Assembly: GCA_017512555.1 (NCBI GenBank)
Contig: JAFWFE010000009.1
Span: 1 to 64,000 of the forward strand
DNA length: 64,000 nt
Reading direction: 5' to 3'
Source: Solobacterium sp.
GTDB taxonomy: Bacteria; Bacillota_I; Bacilli_A; Erysipelotrichales; Erysipelotrichaceae
This document shows positions 1 to 7,881 of the stretch, piece by piece. A program made the position numbers and the translations under genes. The notes beneath the pieces are model-generated. The model saw nothing but the letters and a program-made list of their open reading frames with translations, searched no databases and was not told the DNA's origin. Every line of letters begins with the position of its first letter. The stretch's first letter is position 1.

Positions 1-39
1 CTGGAGATTGAAGACCCGTTTACGGGTAATAAGAGATAG
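1..39 (+). CDS. C-terminal tail of an unidentified protein (partial)
   Basis: Frame 1 is open from the left edge to a TAG at 37-39 and encodes the last 12 residues LEIEDPFTGNKR of a protein that begins outside the window. The tail is too short to identify. Its stop codon leads straight into a string of tight hairpins (61-130), the arrangement seen where a TnpB gene runs into the right end of an IS200/IS605-type element, so a TnpB tail is one possibility. This rests on context only. Confidence 0.3.
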   Translation: MEIEDPFTGNKR

Positions 40-60
40 AGTGCTCGCGCAGACCACATT

Positions 61-130
61 TGCGCTGTAAGGCGCAGCTCTGAGAGCAGGGCTATGCCCG
101 CATATGTAAAACCACCGGCTAAGCCGGTGG
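61..130 (+). other. Array of four hairpins; possible IS200/IS605-like right end or terminator
   Basis: Four short perfect stems follow one another: TGCGC/GCGCA (61-65/72-76), GCTC/GAGC (77-80/84-87), GGGC/GCCC (89-92/96-99) and CCACCGGC/GCCGGTGG (112-119/123-130, 3-nt loop). The last one is followed by an AT-rich stretch without a clean U-run, so it is a weak terminator. Such hairpin strings occur at the 3' ends of IS605-type elements, where they form part of the TnpB guide RNA. The element itself would lie to the left, so this stays tentative. Confidence 0.4.
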
Positions 131-172
131 ATATTTATTATTCCGGAAAGTTCTTAAGATCCTTTCTGTGAG

Positions 173-201
173 ATGACGGAGTAAAGATGTTACAGTACAA
201 T
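173..201 (+). promoter_or_regulatory. Candidate sigma-A promoter of the Gfo/Idh/MocA gene
   Basis: ATGACG (173-178; 4/6 to TTGACA), 17-nt spacer, TACAAT (196-201; 5/6 to TATAAT). A start near 208 would give a leader of about 15 nt that includes the GGAGG before the ATG at 223. Confidence 0.45.
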
Positions 202-222
202 AAATAGTAATCGGAGGTATCC

Positions 223-1347
223 ATGAAACCAGTAATCACAGGAATAATTGGCGCAGGGGCGATCAGTGACGCATATCTGGTAAATCTGACCGGCCGTTTT
301 ACACCGTGGATCAAAGTAAAAAGTATTGCGGCAAATCATTTGGAAAATGCGCAGAAAAAAGCGCAGGAATACAGCCTGCAGGCTTGTACAACCGAAGAGA
401 TGATGAATGATTCGGAAATTGAGATGATCATCAATCTTACTCCGCTGGAAGCGCATGAAAATCTGATCCGGGACGCATTGAACCATGGCAAACATGTATA
501 TACAGAGAAAACGATTACCGAAGGATATACACAGGCAGAAAAACTGAGAAGGTTTGCGGCTGGGAAGAACTTGTACCTGGGATGTGCGCCGGATACTTTT
601 CTTGGCTCATCCATACAATGTGCCAAGAAAGCCATACAGGAAGGTATGCTTGGGGAAGTGAACAGTTTCAGTATTGCGGTCAACCGGAATAATGATGTTC
701 TGACAAGCATGTTCCCGTTCTTACGGAGAAAAGGCGCAGGAATACTCCGGGATTATGTAGTCTATTATCTGACAACAATTGCCGTGTTACTTGGACCATT
801 TGCGCAGATTGCCGCAATGATCAAAGCACCATACCAGAAACGTATCTGTATTCTCCCTCAGTCACCGGAATACGGGAAAGAGATTGAAACACCAAATGAG
901 TCGATCGCGTCCGTATTACTTAAACTGGATAACGGAATCACCGGCACATTACACGATGACAGTGAATCCTATATCCATGACCGGGCAGACTTTGTGATCT
1001 ACGGAACGAAGGGAATCCTTCTGCTGGGAGATCCAAATTACTTTGGGGATCCGGTTCGCTTTCTGCCGGCAATCCCGCAGGACTTCAGTAAAAAGCCTGA
1101 ACCTGTTATACTTGAACAGGTAAATACATATACAGAGAATTGCCGGGGACTGGGTGCTGCAGAGATGGCGTATGCCATACGCATGAATACAGGACATCGT
1201 GCTTCTGCAGAACTGGCATGCCATATTCTGGAAACAATCGAAGCGATTGAACAGAGTGCTGCGGAAGAACGGTTTGTTCAAATCCACACTCGTCCGGAGC
1301 TCCCGGAATTCTTCACCGGTATAGAACAGGAGGTACATGGAGTATGA
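223..1347 (+). CDS. Gfo/Idh/MocA family oxidoreductase
   Basis: A 374-residue NAD(P)-dependent sugar or polyol dehydrogenase-like enzyme of usual family length. The Rossmann dinucleotide-binding loop GIIGAGAIS lies at residues 7-15. The usual EKP motif of the family appears as EKT at 95-97, at the end of the nucleotide-binding domain; the rest is the alpha/beta substrate domain. ATG 223 is preceded by a good GGAGG. Its TGA overlaps the ATG of the next small gene (ATGA). Substrate cannot be told from the sequence, and no sugar transporter is adjacent. Confidence 0.85.
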   Translation: MKPVITGIIGAGAISDAYLVNLTGRFTPWIKVKSIAANHLENAQKKAQEYSLQACTTEEMMNDSEIEMIINLTPLEAHENLIRDALNHGKHVYTEKTITEGYTQAEKLRRFAAGKNLYLGCAPDTFLGSSIQCAKKAIQEGMLGEVNSFSIAVNRNNDVLTSMFPFLRRKGAGILRDYVVYYLTTIAVLLGPFAQIAAMIKAPYQKRICILPQSPEYGKEIETPNESIASVLLKLDNGITGTLHDDSESYIHDRADFVIYGTKGILLLGDPNYFGDPVRFLPAIPQDFSKKPEPVILEQVNTYTENCRGLGAAEMAYAIRMNTGHRASAELACHILETIEAIEQSAAEERFVQIHTRPELPEFFTGIEQEVHGV

Positions 1348-1499
1348 TCTGCAGAAAGTGCGGGAAGAGTATTCCCGATAGTGCCAACAAATGTCCGTAT
1401 TGCTACACACGTACAGCTAACGGATGGAAAAACGAAGGGAAGAAACTGATTAAACCTGTGACAGATCTTCTGAAAAAGGATCCGTGGAAAAAGAAATAA
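1344..1499 (+). CDS. Small zinc-ribbon protein, 51 aa
   Basis: ATG overlaps the stop of the oxidoreductase gene, so the two are probably translationally coupled. The protein starts MICRKCGKSIPDSANKCPYC: two CxxC knuckles (Cys3/Cys6 and Cys17/Cys20) that fit the zinc_ribbon_2-type fold. A lysine-rich tail ending DPWKKK follows. Function unknown; free-standing zinc ribbons of this sort are common in Bacillota. An AGGAGG lies 8 nt upstream (1329-1334). Confidence 0.7.
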   Translation: MICRKCGKSIPDSANKCPYCYTRTANGWKNEGKKLIKPVTDLLKKDPWKKK

Positions 1500-1529
1500 C
1501 AGACTGACAATGTAAATTTCGGGTATTAC

Positions 1530-1538
1530 TGGTAAAAT
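1530..1538 (+). promoter_or_regulatory. Extended -10 element before the 99-aa membrane protein
   Basis: TGGTAAAAT fits the extended -10 consensus TGn-TAnnnT. I see no good -35 at 17 nt. The same 9-mer stands upstream of tex (36270-36278). Confidence 0.35.
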
Positions 1539-1570
1539 ATCTGAATAGTATGCGGGAGGCACAAAGATTC

Positions 1571-1870
1571 ATGAATAGTCTGACTCTCTTGATTTTCACG
1601 ATTTTTACCGCAGCTGTATTTGGTTTTGAAGAATACCAATTATGTTCTAAACAGGCGGGCATCTGGTTCCGTCTACTACCGGTGATCTATGGTATAGTCT
1701 GGTGTATTCTTGCGTTACTATGCAGGATCTTTCACTGGTTCGCTGCAGGAGATCTGGACTTATCCGCATTCTTTGCGTTATTAGGTGCATCTTACGGTGT
1801 CCTGTGCATTGCGTCAGCAAGTGCCGGATATTTCTTCTGGCGTTTCAAAAACAGGGTGCAGACAAAATAA
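1571..1870 (+). CDS. Small membrane protein, 99 aa
   Basis: Hypothetical protein with three likely transmembrane segments (about residues 3-20, 33-53 and 65-87) and a basic C-terminus (RFKNRVQTK). An in-frame ATG lies at 1550, but GGGAGG at 1554-1559 sits between the two ATGs, so the start at 1571 (12-nt spacing) is preferred. The stop is followed at once by a hairpin shared with the convergent lplA. Family not recognised. Confidence 0.6.
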   Translation: MNSLTLLIFTIFTAAVFGFEEYQLCSKQAGIWFRLLPVIYGIVWCILALLCRIFHWFAAGDLDLSAFFALLGASYGVLCIASASAGYFFWRFKNRVQTK

Positions 1871-1894
1871 AAGAACAGGGTTACACCTGTTCTT
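1871..1894. terminator. Bidirectional terminator between the membrane protein gene and lplA
   Basis: AAGAACAGG (1871-1879) pairs with CCTGTTCTT (1886-1894) around a 6-nt loop, with T-runs on both sides. The lplA stop codon (1881-1883) lies in the loop, so the last codons of lplA form one arm. Confidence 0.75.
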
Positions 1895-2852
1895 TTAACA
1901 ATTCGCATAGATCTCTGTAGATTGGATGGTCCTTGACAGATAGTCTCTTACAGAGCTCTTCGGATTGAAACAGAGATCCCTGCAGTAACTCCGGGATCAC
2001 ATCAATGATATCCGGCTCCATGGAATCAGACCATACCGACACATGAGTCACTATGCCATGTTCCACCCGGAATTCAAGACGTATACTGCCCCAGGGGAAC
2101 CGCTTCTCACAAGATGTATCGAAGGGTAGTTCCTGTCCGTAGATCCACTCTGGTGACGCAAACTTTGCGGTCCTTTGCGCAAGGACATCCACATCAGGCC
2201 GGGAATACATTTCCGCAGAAACACCGTATTCTTCTTCACATGCTTGGATCAAAGCAGTACGTACCTGATCAATCGTCAGCCCTGGTTTAACATCCGCAAG
2301 ATTTGTCACCCGGCTGCGTACGGAATCTACACCCCGTGCCTTGTATTTCTCCGGATCCGGTTGTAAATACACAGGCATCTTTGAGAGATCACTGTGGATG
2401 AGTAGTGTACCGTGCTGGTATGATTTACCGTTGTGATGATAATACGCATTCCCGGAGAACTTCTTTCCCTGGCAGAGAATATCATTTCTTCCGGTACATT
2501 CTGCCTCGATACCCAGTTTTCTTAAAGCATTACAGATGATCTGGGACTGCCGTTCTTCCGAATAATTCTCATCATCCGTCAGGAAGGTGAAATTCAGATT
2601 CCCCAGATCGTGATATACTGCTCCACCACCAGAAGAGCGGCGTACAAGATGTACGCCGTCTCTTTTGATTTCATTTAATCTGCATTCTTTGCGAACGTTC
2701 TGATTCCTGCCGATGACTACTGTATTGTCATTCTGCCAGAGATACAGGATCATCTCATGAAAATTCACCTGATCCATCAGAACGGATTCCAAAGCCAGAT
2801 TTTCTGTCGGGTTTGTTCCTGAGGCTTCAATCAGATAAAGCCTGTTAATCAT
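1881..2852 (-). CDS. lplA: Lipoate-protein ligase A
   Basis: Attaches free lipoate, by way of lipoyl-AMP, to lipoyl-domain lysines; here the obvious target is GcvH from the same operon. The 323 residues match the LplA family. The lipoyl-adenylate loop RRSSGGGAVYHD is at residues 71-82, followed by GNLNFTF, and FSGNAYYHHNGKSYQHGTLL-type residues line the lipoate pocket further on. The start overlaps the end of gcvPB by 8 nt. It is the last gene of the glycine cleavage operon and ends in a hairpin shared with the convergent gene. Confidence 0.93.
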   Translation of the reverse strand: MINRLYLIEASGTNPTENLALESVLMDQVNFHEMILYLWQNDNTVVIGRNQNVRKECRLNEIKRDGVHLVRRSSGGGAVYHDLGNLNFTFLTDDENYSEERQSQIICNALRKLGIEAECTGRNDILCQGKKFSGNAYYHHNGKSYQHGTLLIHSDLSKMPVYLQPDPEKYKARGVDSVRSRVTNLADVKPGLTIDQVRTALIQACEEEYGVSAEMYSRPDVDVLAQRTAKFASPEWIYGQELPFDTSCEKRFPWGSIRLEFRVEHGIVTHVSVWSDSMEPDIIDVIPELLQGSLFQSEELCKRLSVKDHPIYRDLCELLKEQV

Positions 2853-4272
2853 TGAACGGGAAACGCAGAACCGGTTTTCTTGCGGCAGTTACTTCATCCG
2901 GACGAGTGATCGCAGAATGATGCGGTGCACTGTGCAGATATTCAGGATCTTCCAGAGCTTTCGCATGGAGTTCGAGGAAGATCTTCGCAACTTCATCCAG
3001 AGTTTCCTTGGTCTCTGTTTCGGTCGGTTCTACCATCAATGCTTCATGTACATTCAGAGGGAAGTACATTGTCGGCGGATGAATACCATAATCCTGCAGT
3101 GCTTTCGCAATATCCATTGCACTAACACCATTGATTTTCTTCATCTCTTCCATGGTGATAACAAACTCGTGCATGCAGATACCCTTATTTGTAACATCAT
3201 AGGTTGTTTCCAGGAGATGCTTCAGATAGTTAGCGTTAAGAACTGCATTCTTGGCAACTTCCGGAACACCTTCACGACCTAATGTGAGGAGGTAGGTGAA
3301 TGCCTTTACGACAACCAGGAAGTTTCCGTGGAATCCACGTACAGCACCGATACTCTCAGCACCACGAGGATCCAATGCATACTCACCGTCTTTTTCAACG
3401 ATGCGTTCACCAGGCAGATATGGTTCGAGGAATGCTTTACATCCTACAGGACCGCTACCAGGACCGCCTCCTCCATGAGGGGTGGAGAAGGATTTATGCA
3501 GGTTCAGGTGGATACAGTCAAAGCCCATATCACCAGGTCTTACGATACCCATGACAGCATTCAGGTTAGCACCATCGTAGTAGCACAGACCACCAGCTTC
3601 ATGAACGATCTTTGTGATTTCAGAAATATTCTTATCAAAGATACCAAGAGTATTCGGGTTGGTAAGCATCAATCCGGCAGTATCTTCACCGCAGGCTTCT
3701 CTCAGCTTATCGAGATCTACACATCCATCCGGAGCGGAAGGAATGTTGATGACGGTGAATCCGCACATTGCGGAACTGGCAGGGTTTGTACCATGCGCAG
3801 AGTCCGGAACGATGATCTTATTACGCTGTGTGTTGCCTTTCAGTTCATGATAACGCTTGATCAGTAATAATCCGGTCATTTCACCGTGAGCGCCGGCAGC
3901 CGGCTGGAATGTCATCGCATCCATTCCGGTGATCTCGCACAGGTATTCTTCTGCTGTATGGAGCAGTTCCAGACATCCTTGTACATGATCCTGTGTAGGA
4001 TGGATATTCTTGAAGCCAGGCAGGGCAGCTGCGGTTTCATTGATCTTCGGATTGTACTTCATTGTGCAGGAACCCAGAGGATAGAATCCATCGTTAACAC
4101 CGAAGGTCTGCTTTGCCAGTTCGGTATAGTGACGGCTGATATCTGTCTCTGACAGTTCCGGCAGTCTCATTTCACTCTTTCTGGTGATTTCCGGTGTACA
4201 TTCCGGAACATCACATGCCGGCAGGATGGTACAGTGTCTTCCGGTCACGCTTCTTTCAAAAAGTGTTTTCAT
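2845..4272 (-). CDS. gcvPB: Glycine dehydrogenase (decarboxylating) subunit 2
   Basis: C-terminal half of the P-protein of the glycine cleavage system, found as a separate subunit in many Bacillota and archaea. It decarboxylates glycine and passes aminomethyl to the lipoyl arm of GcvH. The PLP lysine is Lys260 in HLNLHKSFSTPHGGGGPG. Length (475 aa) is normal for the two-subunit form. It overlaps gcvPA by 4 nt (ATGA) and lplA by 8 nt, so translation of the three is probably coupled. Confidence 0.96.
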   Translation of the reverse strand: MKTLFERSVTGRHCTILPACDVPECTPEITRKSEMRLPELSETDISRHYTELAKQTFGVNDGFYPLGSCTMKYNPKINETAAALPGFKNIHPTQDHVQGCLELLHTAEEYLCEITGMDAMTFQPAAGAHGEMTGLLLIKRYHELKGNTQRNKIIVPDSAHGTNPASSAMCGFTVINIPSAPDGCVDLDKLREACGEDTAGLMLTNPNTLGIFDKNISEITKIVHEAGGLCYYDGANLNAVMGIVRPGDMGFDCIHLNLHKSFSTPHGGGGPGSGPVGCKAFLEPYLPGERIVEKDGEYALDPRGAESIGAVRGFHGNFLVVVKAFTYLLTLGREGVPEVAKNAVLNANYLKHLLETTYDVTNKGICMHEFVITMEEMKKINGVSAMDIAKALQDYGIHPPTMYFPLNVHEALMVEPTETETKETLDEVAKIFLELHAKALEDPEYLHSAPHHSAITRPDEVTAARKPVLRFPFND

Positions 4273-5561
4273 GCACAGACCTCCTTTACCAGTGTATCAA
4301 TCTCATCTTTGGTATTTGCCTCAGTAGCGCACCACAGGATGCCTCCCTCAACAGGAAGACCACCGAGGATACCTTTTTCATCTAACTTCTTTACAAGAGC
4401 TTCCGGATCATCACAAGCAGTAACGAATTCATTGAAGAAGTCAGCTTCATAGCAACGCTTCAGACCGGCTTTTTCGAGTTCCGCTGCCAGGTAATGTGCC
4501 TTGGCATAGCACTGTCTTGCAGCTTCCTTCATGCCTTCCGGACCCATCGCGGAAAGATATACGGAAGCAGTCAGAGCACAGTGAGCTTCGTTGGAACAGA
4601 TATTCGAGGAAGCTTTCTCTCTGCGGATATGCTGTTCACGAGCCTGCAGGGTAAGCACGAATGCGCGTCTTCCTTCGGTATCAACTGTTTCACCGACAAT
4701 TCTTCCCGGGAGTTTACGCATCTGTTTTTCCTTACATGCCATGAAACCAAGGTATGGACCACCGAAGGATAAAGGCATACCCAGAGGCTGACCTTCACCA
4801 ACCGCGATATCTGCCCCGTATTCTGCAGGAGAAGGAAGCAGACACATCGCAAACGGATCCATGCTCAGAATATAGGTCAGACCCTTTTCATGAGCAATCT
4901 TACCGGCTTCTTCTGCATCTTCGATCACACCGTAGAAATTCGGCTGCTGCAGATACAGACATACAGCACCTTCACCGTCTACTGCAGAGAAATCTGTCTT
5001 TCCGTCTTTCAGCGGAAGAACAACGATCTCATCACCTGCAGTACCGCAGTAAGTATTGATGACCTTCATTGTGTCCGGATGAATACCGGCAGAAACATAG
5101 ACTTTTCTCTTCTTCGGTGAACGGCACATGGAGATGGCTTCAGCAGCAGCAACACAACCGTCATAGACAGAAGCATTGGCAACATCCATGCCCGTCAGTT
5201 CACAGATCATGGTCTGATACTCAAAGATGGACTGCAAAACACCCTGAGAGATCTCTGCCTGATAAGGTGTGTAGGCAGTAACAAACTCTTCTTTGTTTAC
5301 AACACTGCCGACAATTGCAGGAATGTAATGGTTATAAGCACCGGCACCACGGAATATGGAGAGATATTCCTTGTTCTTGGCAGCGAGAGCTCTGATGATA
5401 CGGTCTACTTCCAGTTCGGATTTTCCGGCAGGAAGCTTCAGTTCTCCCTTGAACTTTAAGTCTTCAGGAACATCACGATAGAGTTCATCCGCACTTGAGA
5501 AACCGGCAGCTTTTAACATTTCTTCCCGCTGCTTGGCAGTGGAAGGAACATAACTACCCAT
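4269..5561 (-). CDS. gcvPA: Glycine dehydrogenase (decarboxylating) subunit 1
   Basis: N-terminal half of the P-protein (430 aa, usual length is about 440-450), partner of GcvPB. Typical stretches: FRGAGAYNHYIPAIV near residue 70 and TPYQAEISQGVLQSIFEYQT near residue 96. This half lacks the PLP lysine but completes the dimeric active site. Two nt separate it from gcvH upstream, and it overlaps gcvPB by 4 nt. Confidence 0.96.
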   Translation of the reverse strand: MGSYVPSTAKQREEMLKAAGFSSADELYRDVPEDLKFKGELKLPAGKSELEVDRIIRALAAKNKEYLSIFRGAGAYNHYIPAIVGSVVNKEEFVTAYTPYQAEISQGVLQSIFEYQTMICELTGMDVANASVYDGCVAAAEAISMCRSPKKRKVYVSAGIHPDTMKVINTYCGTAGDEIVVLPLKDGKTDFSAVDGEGAVCLYLQQPNFYGVIEDAEEAGKIAHEKGLTYILSMDPFAMCLLPSPAEYGADIAVGEGQPLGMPLSFGGPYLGFMACKEKQMRKLPGRIVGETVDTEGRRAFVLTLQAREQHIRREKASSNICSNEAHCALTASVYLSAMGPEGMKEAARQCYAKAHYLAAELEKAGLKRCYEADFFNEFVTACDDPEALVKKLDEKGILGGLPVEGGILWCATEANTKDEIDTLVKEVCA

Positions 5562-5563
5562 GA

Positions 5564-5947
5564 CTAATGAGCCTCTTCTTCGCAGAATTTAATGTATGCT
5601 TCAGCATCAAGCAGGTTTTCTGTATCTGTTACGTTAGCAAGACGGAACAGCCATGCGCCGTAAGGATCAGAGTTGATGGTTTCCGGAGCATCCAGCAGAG
5701 CTTCGTTAACTTCTGTTACAGTTCCGCTTACAGGTGCGTTAACATCAGATACAGCCTTTACGGATTCAACGTCGCAGATTGCTTCGCCTTCAACAGCTTC
5801 TGCATCAACATCCGGCAGATTGACGAATACGAGATCGCCGAGCTGGTCCTGAGCAAAGTCACTCAGACCAACTTCTACTTCTGTGTCAGAGATGAAACGT
5901 ACCCACTCATGGGTTTTCGCATACTTCAGTTCTTCAGGTGTTTTCAT
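5564..5947 (-). CDS. gcvH: Glycine cleavage system H protein
   Basis: 127-aa lipoyl carrier that shuttles the aminomethyl group between GcvP and GcvT and is re-oxidised by a dihydrolipoyl dehydrogenase, which is not encoded in this window. The lipoylated lysine is Lys64 in the motif CDVESVKAVSDV. Intergenic gaps are 2 nt to both gcvT and gcvPA. The lplA gene at the end of the operon can charge this lysine. Confidence 0.97.
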   Translation of the reverse strand: MKTPEELKYAKTHEWVRFISDTEVEVGLSDFAQDQLGDLVFVNLPDVDAEAVEGEAICDVESVKAVSDVNAPVSGTVTEVNEALLDAPETINSDPYGAWLFRLANVTDTENLLDAEAYIKFCEEEAH

Positions 5948-5949
5948 GT

Positions 5950-7008
5950 TTATTTACTCTCCTTCTTATAAAATGGTAATGCGGTAACAACGCCTTCAAT
6001 TTTTCTTCCGCGGACATCTACCTGTACAGGTGTGCCGAGTTCATAAGCCTGGTCAACCAGAGCCATTGCATAAGCACCATTCAGGTACGGGCAGTGAGTT
6101 CCGGATGTTGTATGACCAACTAACTGATCATTGACATAGACATCACAATGTTCTCTTGCGATACCTCTGCCGGTGATCTTGATACCGATACGATGACGGT
6201 TGACACGGTTGGCGATACCTTCACGTCCGATGAATTCCTTGTTCATCTTTACACCAAAGTCCAGACCGGTTTCCAGCGGACTTACAGTCGCATCCATTTC
6301 ATGACCGTATAACGGCATGGAAGCTTCCAGACGTAATGTGTCACGGGCACCGAGACCACAAGGGATCACACGGTCATCTTCCAGTATCTTTCTCCAGATT
6401 TCCGGCGCGTCTTCCGGCTTACAGTAGATCTCGAAACCAAATTCTCCGGTATAGCCTGTCTGAGAGAGGATGACTTCCTTACCGAACAGAGTTGTGTCGA
6501 TATAGCTGTAATACTTCATCGGCAGTTCTGTGTACGGAGCAAGAATCTCACCGCTCAGAGGTCCCTGCAGAGCAATCTGCGCATACTGATCGGAGACATC
6601 TTCGAATTCAACATCACCGGTCAGATGTTCCTTGATCCACGCAACATCCTTGAAACGGTTTGCAGCATTGACAACGACAAAGTAGTCATTCTCACCGCGG
6701 CAATAAACGATCAGGTCATCAACGCATCCGCCGTCGTCATAGCACATTACACCGTAACGTACTCTTCCAGGCTTCAGGCTGGTGTAGTCGTTTGTAATAA
6801 TGTAGTTCAGATTCTTCAATGCGTCCGGACCTTTAAACGTAACCTCTCCCATGTGAGACACATCGAAAAGACCCGCTTTTTCACGGACAGCCATGTGTTC
6901 TTTGATGACGCCTGTCGGATACTGCACGGGAAGTAAATACCCGGCGAATTCAACAATCTTGCCATCTAAAGCAACATGTTCCTCATAAAGAGGTGTTTTT
7001 TCAGCCAT
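5950..7008 (-). CDS. gcvT: Aminomethyltransferase (glycine cleavage T protein)
   Basis: Transfers the methylene group from GcvH-bound aminomethyl to tetrahydrofolate and releases ammonia. 352 aa, slightly short for the family (about 360-370). Visible motifs: AGLFDVSHMGE, LQGPLSGEIL and GLGARDTLRLEASMPLYGHE, the last covering folate-site residues. First gene of the minus-strand operon; GGAGG stands 8-9 nt before the ATG. A TACAAT box on the minus strand (7047-7052) could be its -10, but I see no good -35 and no glycine riboswitch in the 188-nt gap to rubredoxin. Confidence 0.95.
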   Translation of the reverse strand: MAEKTPLYEEHVALDGKIVEFAGYLLPVQYPTGVIKEHMAVREKAGLFDVSHMGEVTFKGPDALKNLNYIITNDYTSLKPGRVRYGVMCYDDGGCVDDLIVYCRGENDYFVVVNAANRFKDVAWIKEHLTGDVEFEDVSDQYAQIALQGPLSGEILAPYTELPMKYYSYIDTTLFGKEVILSQTGYTGEFGFEIYCKPEDAPEIWRKILEDDRVIPCGLGARDTLRLEASMPLYGHEMDATVSPLETGLDFGVKMNKEFIGREGIANRVNRHRIGIKITGRGIAREHCDVYVNDQLVGHTTSGTHCPYLNGAYAMALVDQAYELGTPVQVDVRGRKIEGVVTALPFYKKESK

Positions 7009-7147
7009 AGATTATTCCTCCGATATATGATTTATGGTTCGACTTTATTGTACCTCATAAAGTACACTCAACGGTGACTGAAATTCTAAAAATACGAAAA
7101 TATTTTTATCACAACAGGCAGGTAAAAAAAACTGAATCAGATGTCTA

Positions 7148-7176
7148 TTGTAAATGCTGGAAAAACAGAAAATAAT
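7148..7176 (+). promoter_or_regulatory. Candidate promoter of the rubredoxin gene
   Basis: TTGTAA (7148-7153), exact 17-nt spacer, AATAAT (7171-7176; 5/6 to TATAAT). The start would be near 7183, immediately before the AAAGGAG ribosome binding site. Confidence 0.5.
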
Positions 7177-7196
7177 AAGAGAAAGGAGATAGATTT

Positions 7197-7358
7197 ATGG
7201 ATAAGTATGTATGCGGACCCTGCGGTTATGTATATGATCCTGAAGTTGGCGACCCTGACAGCGGTATAGCACCCGGAACACCTTTTGAGGAACTTCCGGA
7301 AGACTGGTGCTGCCCGATCTGCGGCGTATCCAAGGACATGTTCGAAAAAGCAGAATAA
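7197..7358 (+). CDS. Rubredoxin
   Basis: Small electron carrier (53 aa) holding one Fe(Cys)4 centre. The two knuckles are CGPCG (Cys6, Cys9) and CPICG (Cys39, Cys42), with the usual aromatic residues (Tyr11, Tyr13, Trp37) and the [15 protein letters not shown] core. AAAGGAG precedes ATG 7197. A terminator follows directly, so it is probably mostly monocistronic. In anaerobes rubredoxin typically feeds oxygen- or peroxide-reducing enzymes; none is adjacent. Confidence 0.96.
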   Translation: MDKYVCGPCGYVYDPEVGDPDSGIAPGTPFEELPEDWCCPICGVSKDMFEKAE

Positions 7359-7365
7359 CTACATG

Positions 7366-7389
7366 GAAACATCGAGAGGTGTTTCTTTT
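7366..7389 (+). terminator. Rho-independent terminator after rubredoxin
   Basis: GAAACATC pairs with GGTGTTTC around a GAGA tetraloop (7366-7385, one T-G wobble), followed by TTTT. Confidence 0.8.
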
Positions 7390-7407
7390 ATCTACAGGAG
7401 GTAAACA

Positions 7408-7734
7408 ATGAGTATTGCAGTAAATTTATACTATACGGGAGTTAACGGAAATGCCCGTAAATTTGCCCGGGAAATGGAAGAAAGCGGTACTGCCGCATTG
7501 ATCCGTGCGGAGGCAGGAAATCTCCGTTATAAGTATTTCTTTCCGATGGATGACCCGGAGACTGTGCTGCTGATCGATATGTGGAAAGACCAGGAGTCCA
7601 TAGATCTGCACCACGCGTCACCGATGATGGCGAAGATCGCGGAACTGCGCAACAAATATGATCTGCATATGCGCGCGGAACGCTTCACATCGGAAGAATT
7701 ACCGGCAGGAGACCAGGGGTTCATCCGGAAGTAA
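7408..7734 (+). CDS. Antibiotic biosynthesis monooxygenase (ABM) domain protein
   Basis: 108-aa single-domain dimeric alpha+beta barrel protein. It resembles the ABM/YgiN group of putative quinol monooxygenases or cofactor-free oxygenases: GNARKFAREMEESG, then YKYFFPMDDPETVLLIDMWKDQESIDLHHASPMM, with the His-rich segment and C-terminal strand (LHMRAERF) typical of the fold. AGGAGG stands 6 nt before the ATG. The true substrate is unknown. It lies between two terminators. Confidence 0.7.
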   Translation: MSIAVNLYYTGVNGNARKFAREMEESGTAALIRAEAGNLRYKYFFPMDDPETVLLIDMWKDQESIDLHHASPMMAKIAELRNKYDLHMRAERFTSEELPAGDQGFIRK

Positions 7735-7735
7735 G

Positions 7736-7761
7736 AGCAGGGTATAAAACCTGCTTTTTTT
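7736..7761 (+). terminator. Rho-independent terminator after the ABM gene
   Basis: AGCAGG (7736-7741) pairs with CCTGCT (7750-7755) around an 8-nt loop, followed by a run of seven T. Confidence 0.85.
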
Positions 7762-7881
7762 CACGTTTTGAAAGCGTATTCATTTTTATTACAAAATAAC
7801 TACATCTTTTGATATACCCGCAGAGAAATAAACTTTATATTTAAATTATGATTAGGCGTATGCCTTTAGAAAGAGAAGAAT

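Noticed and set aside
7009-7196. Possible glycine riboswitch before gcvT
   Set aside because: Minus-strand leader has no glycine-aptamer core sequences or tandem aptamer layout, and is mostly promoter-like AT-rich DNA.
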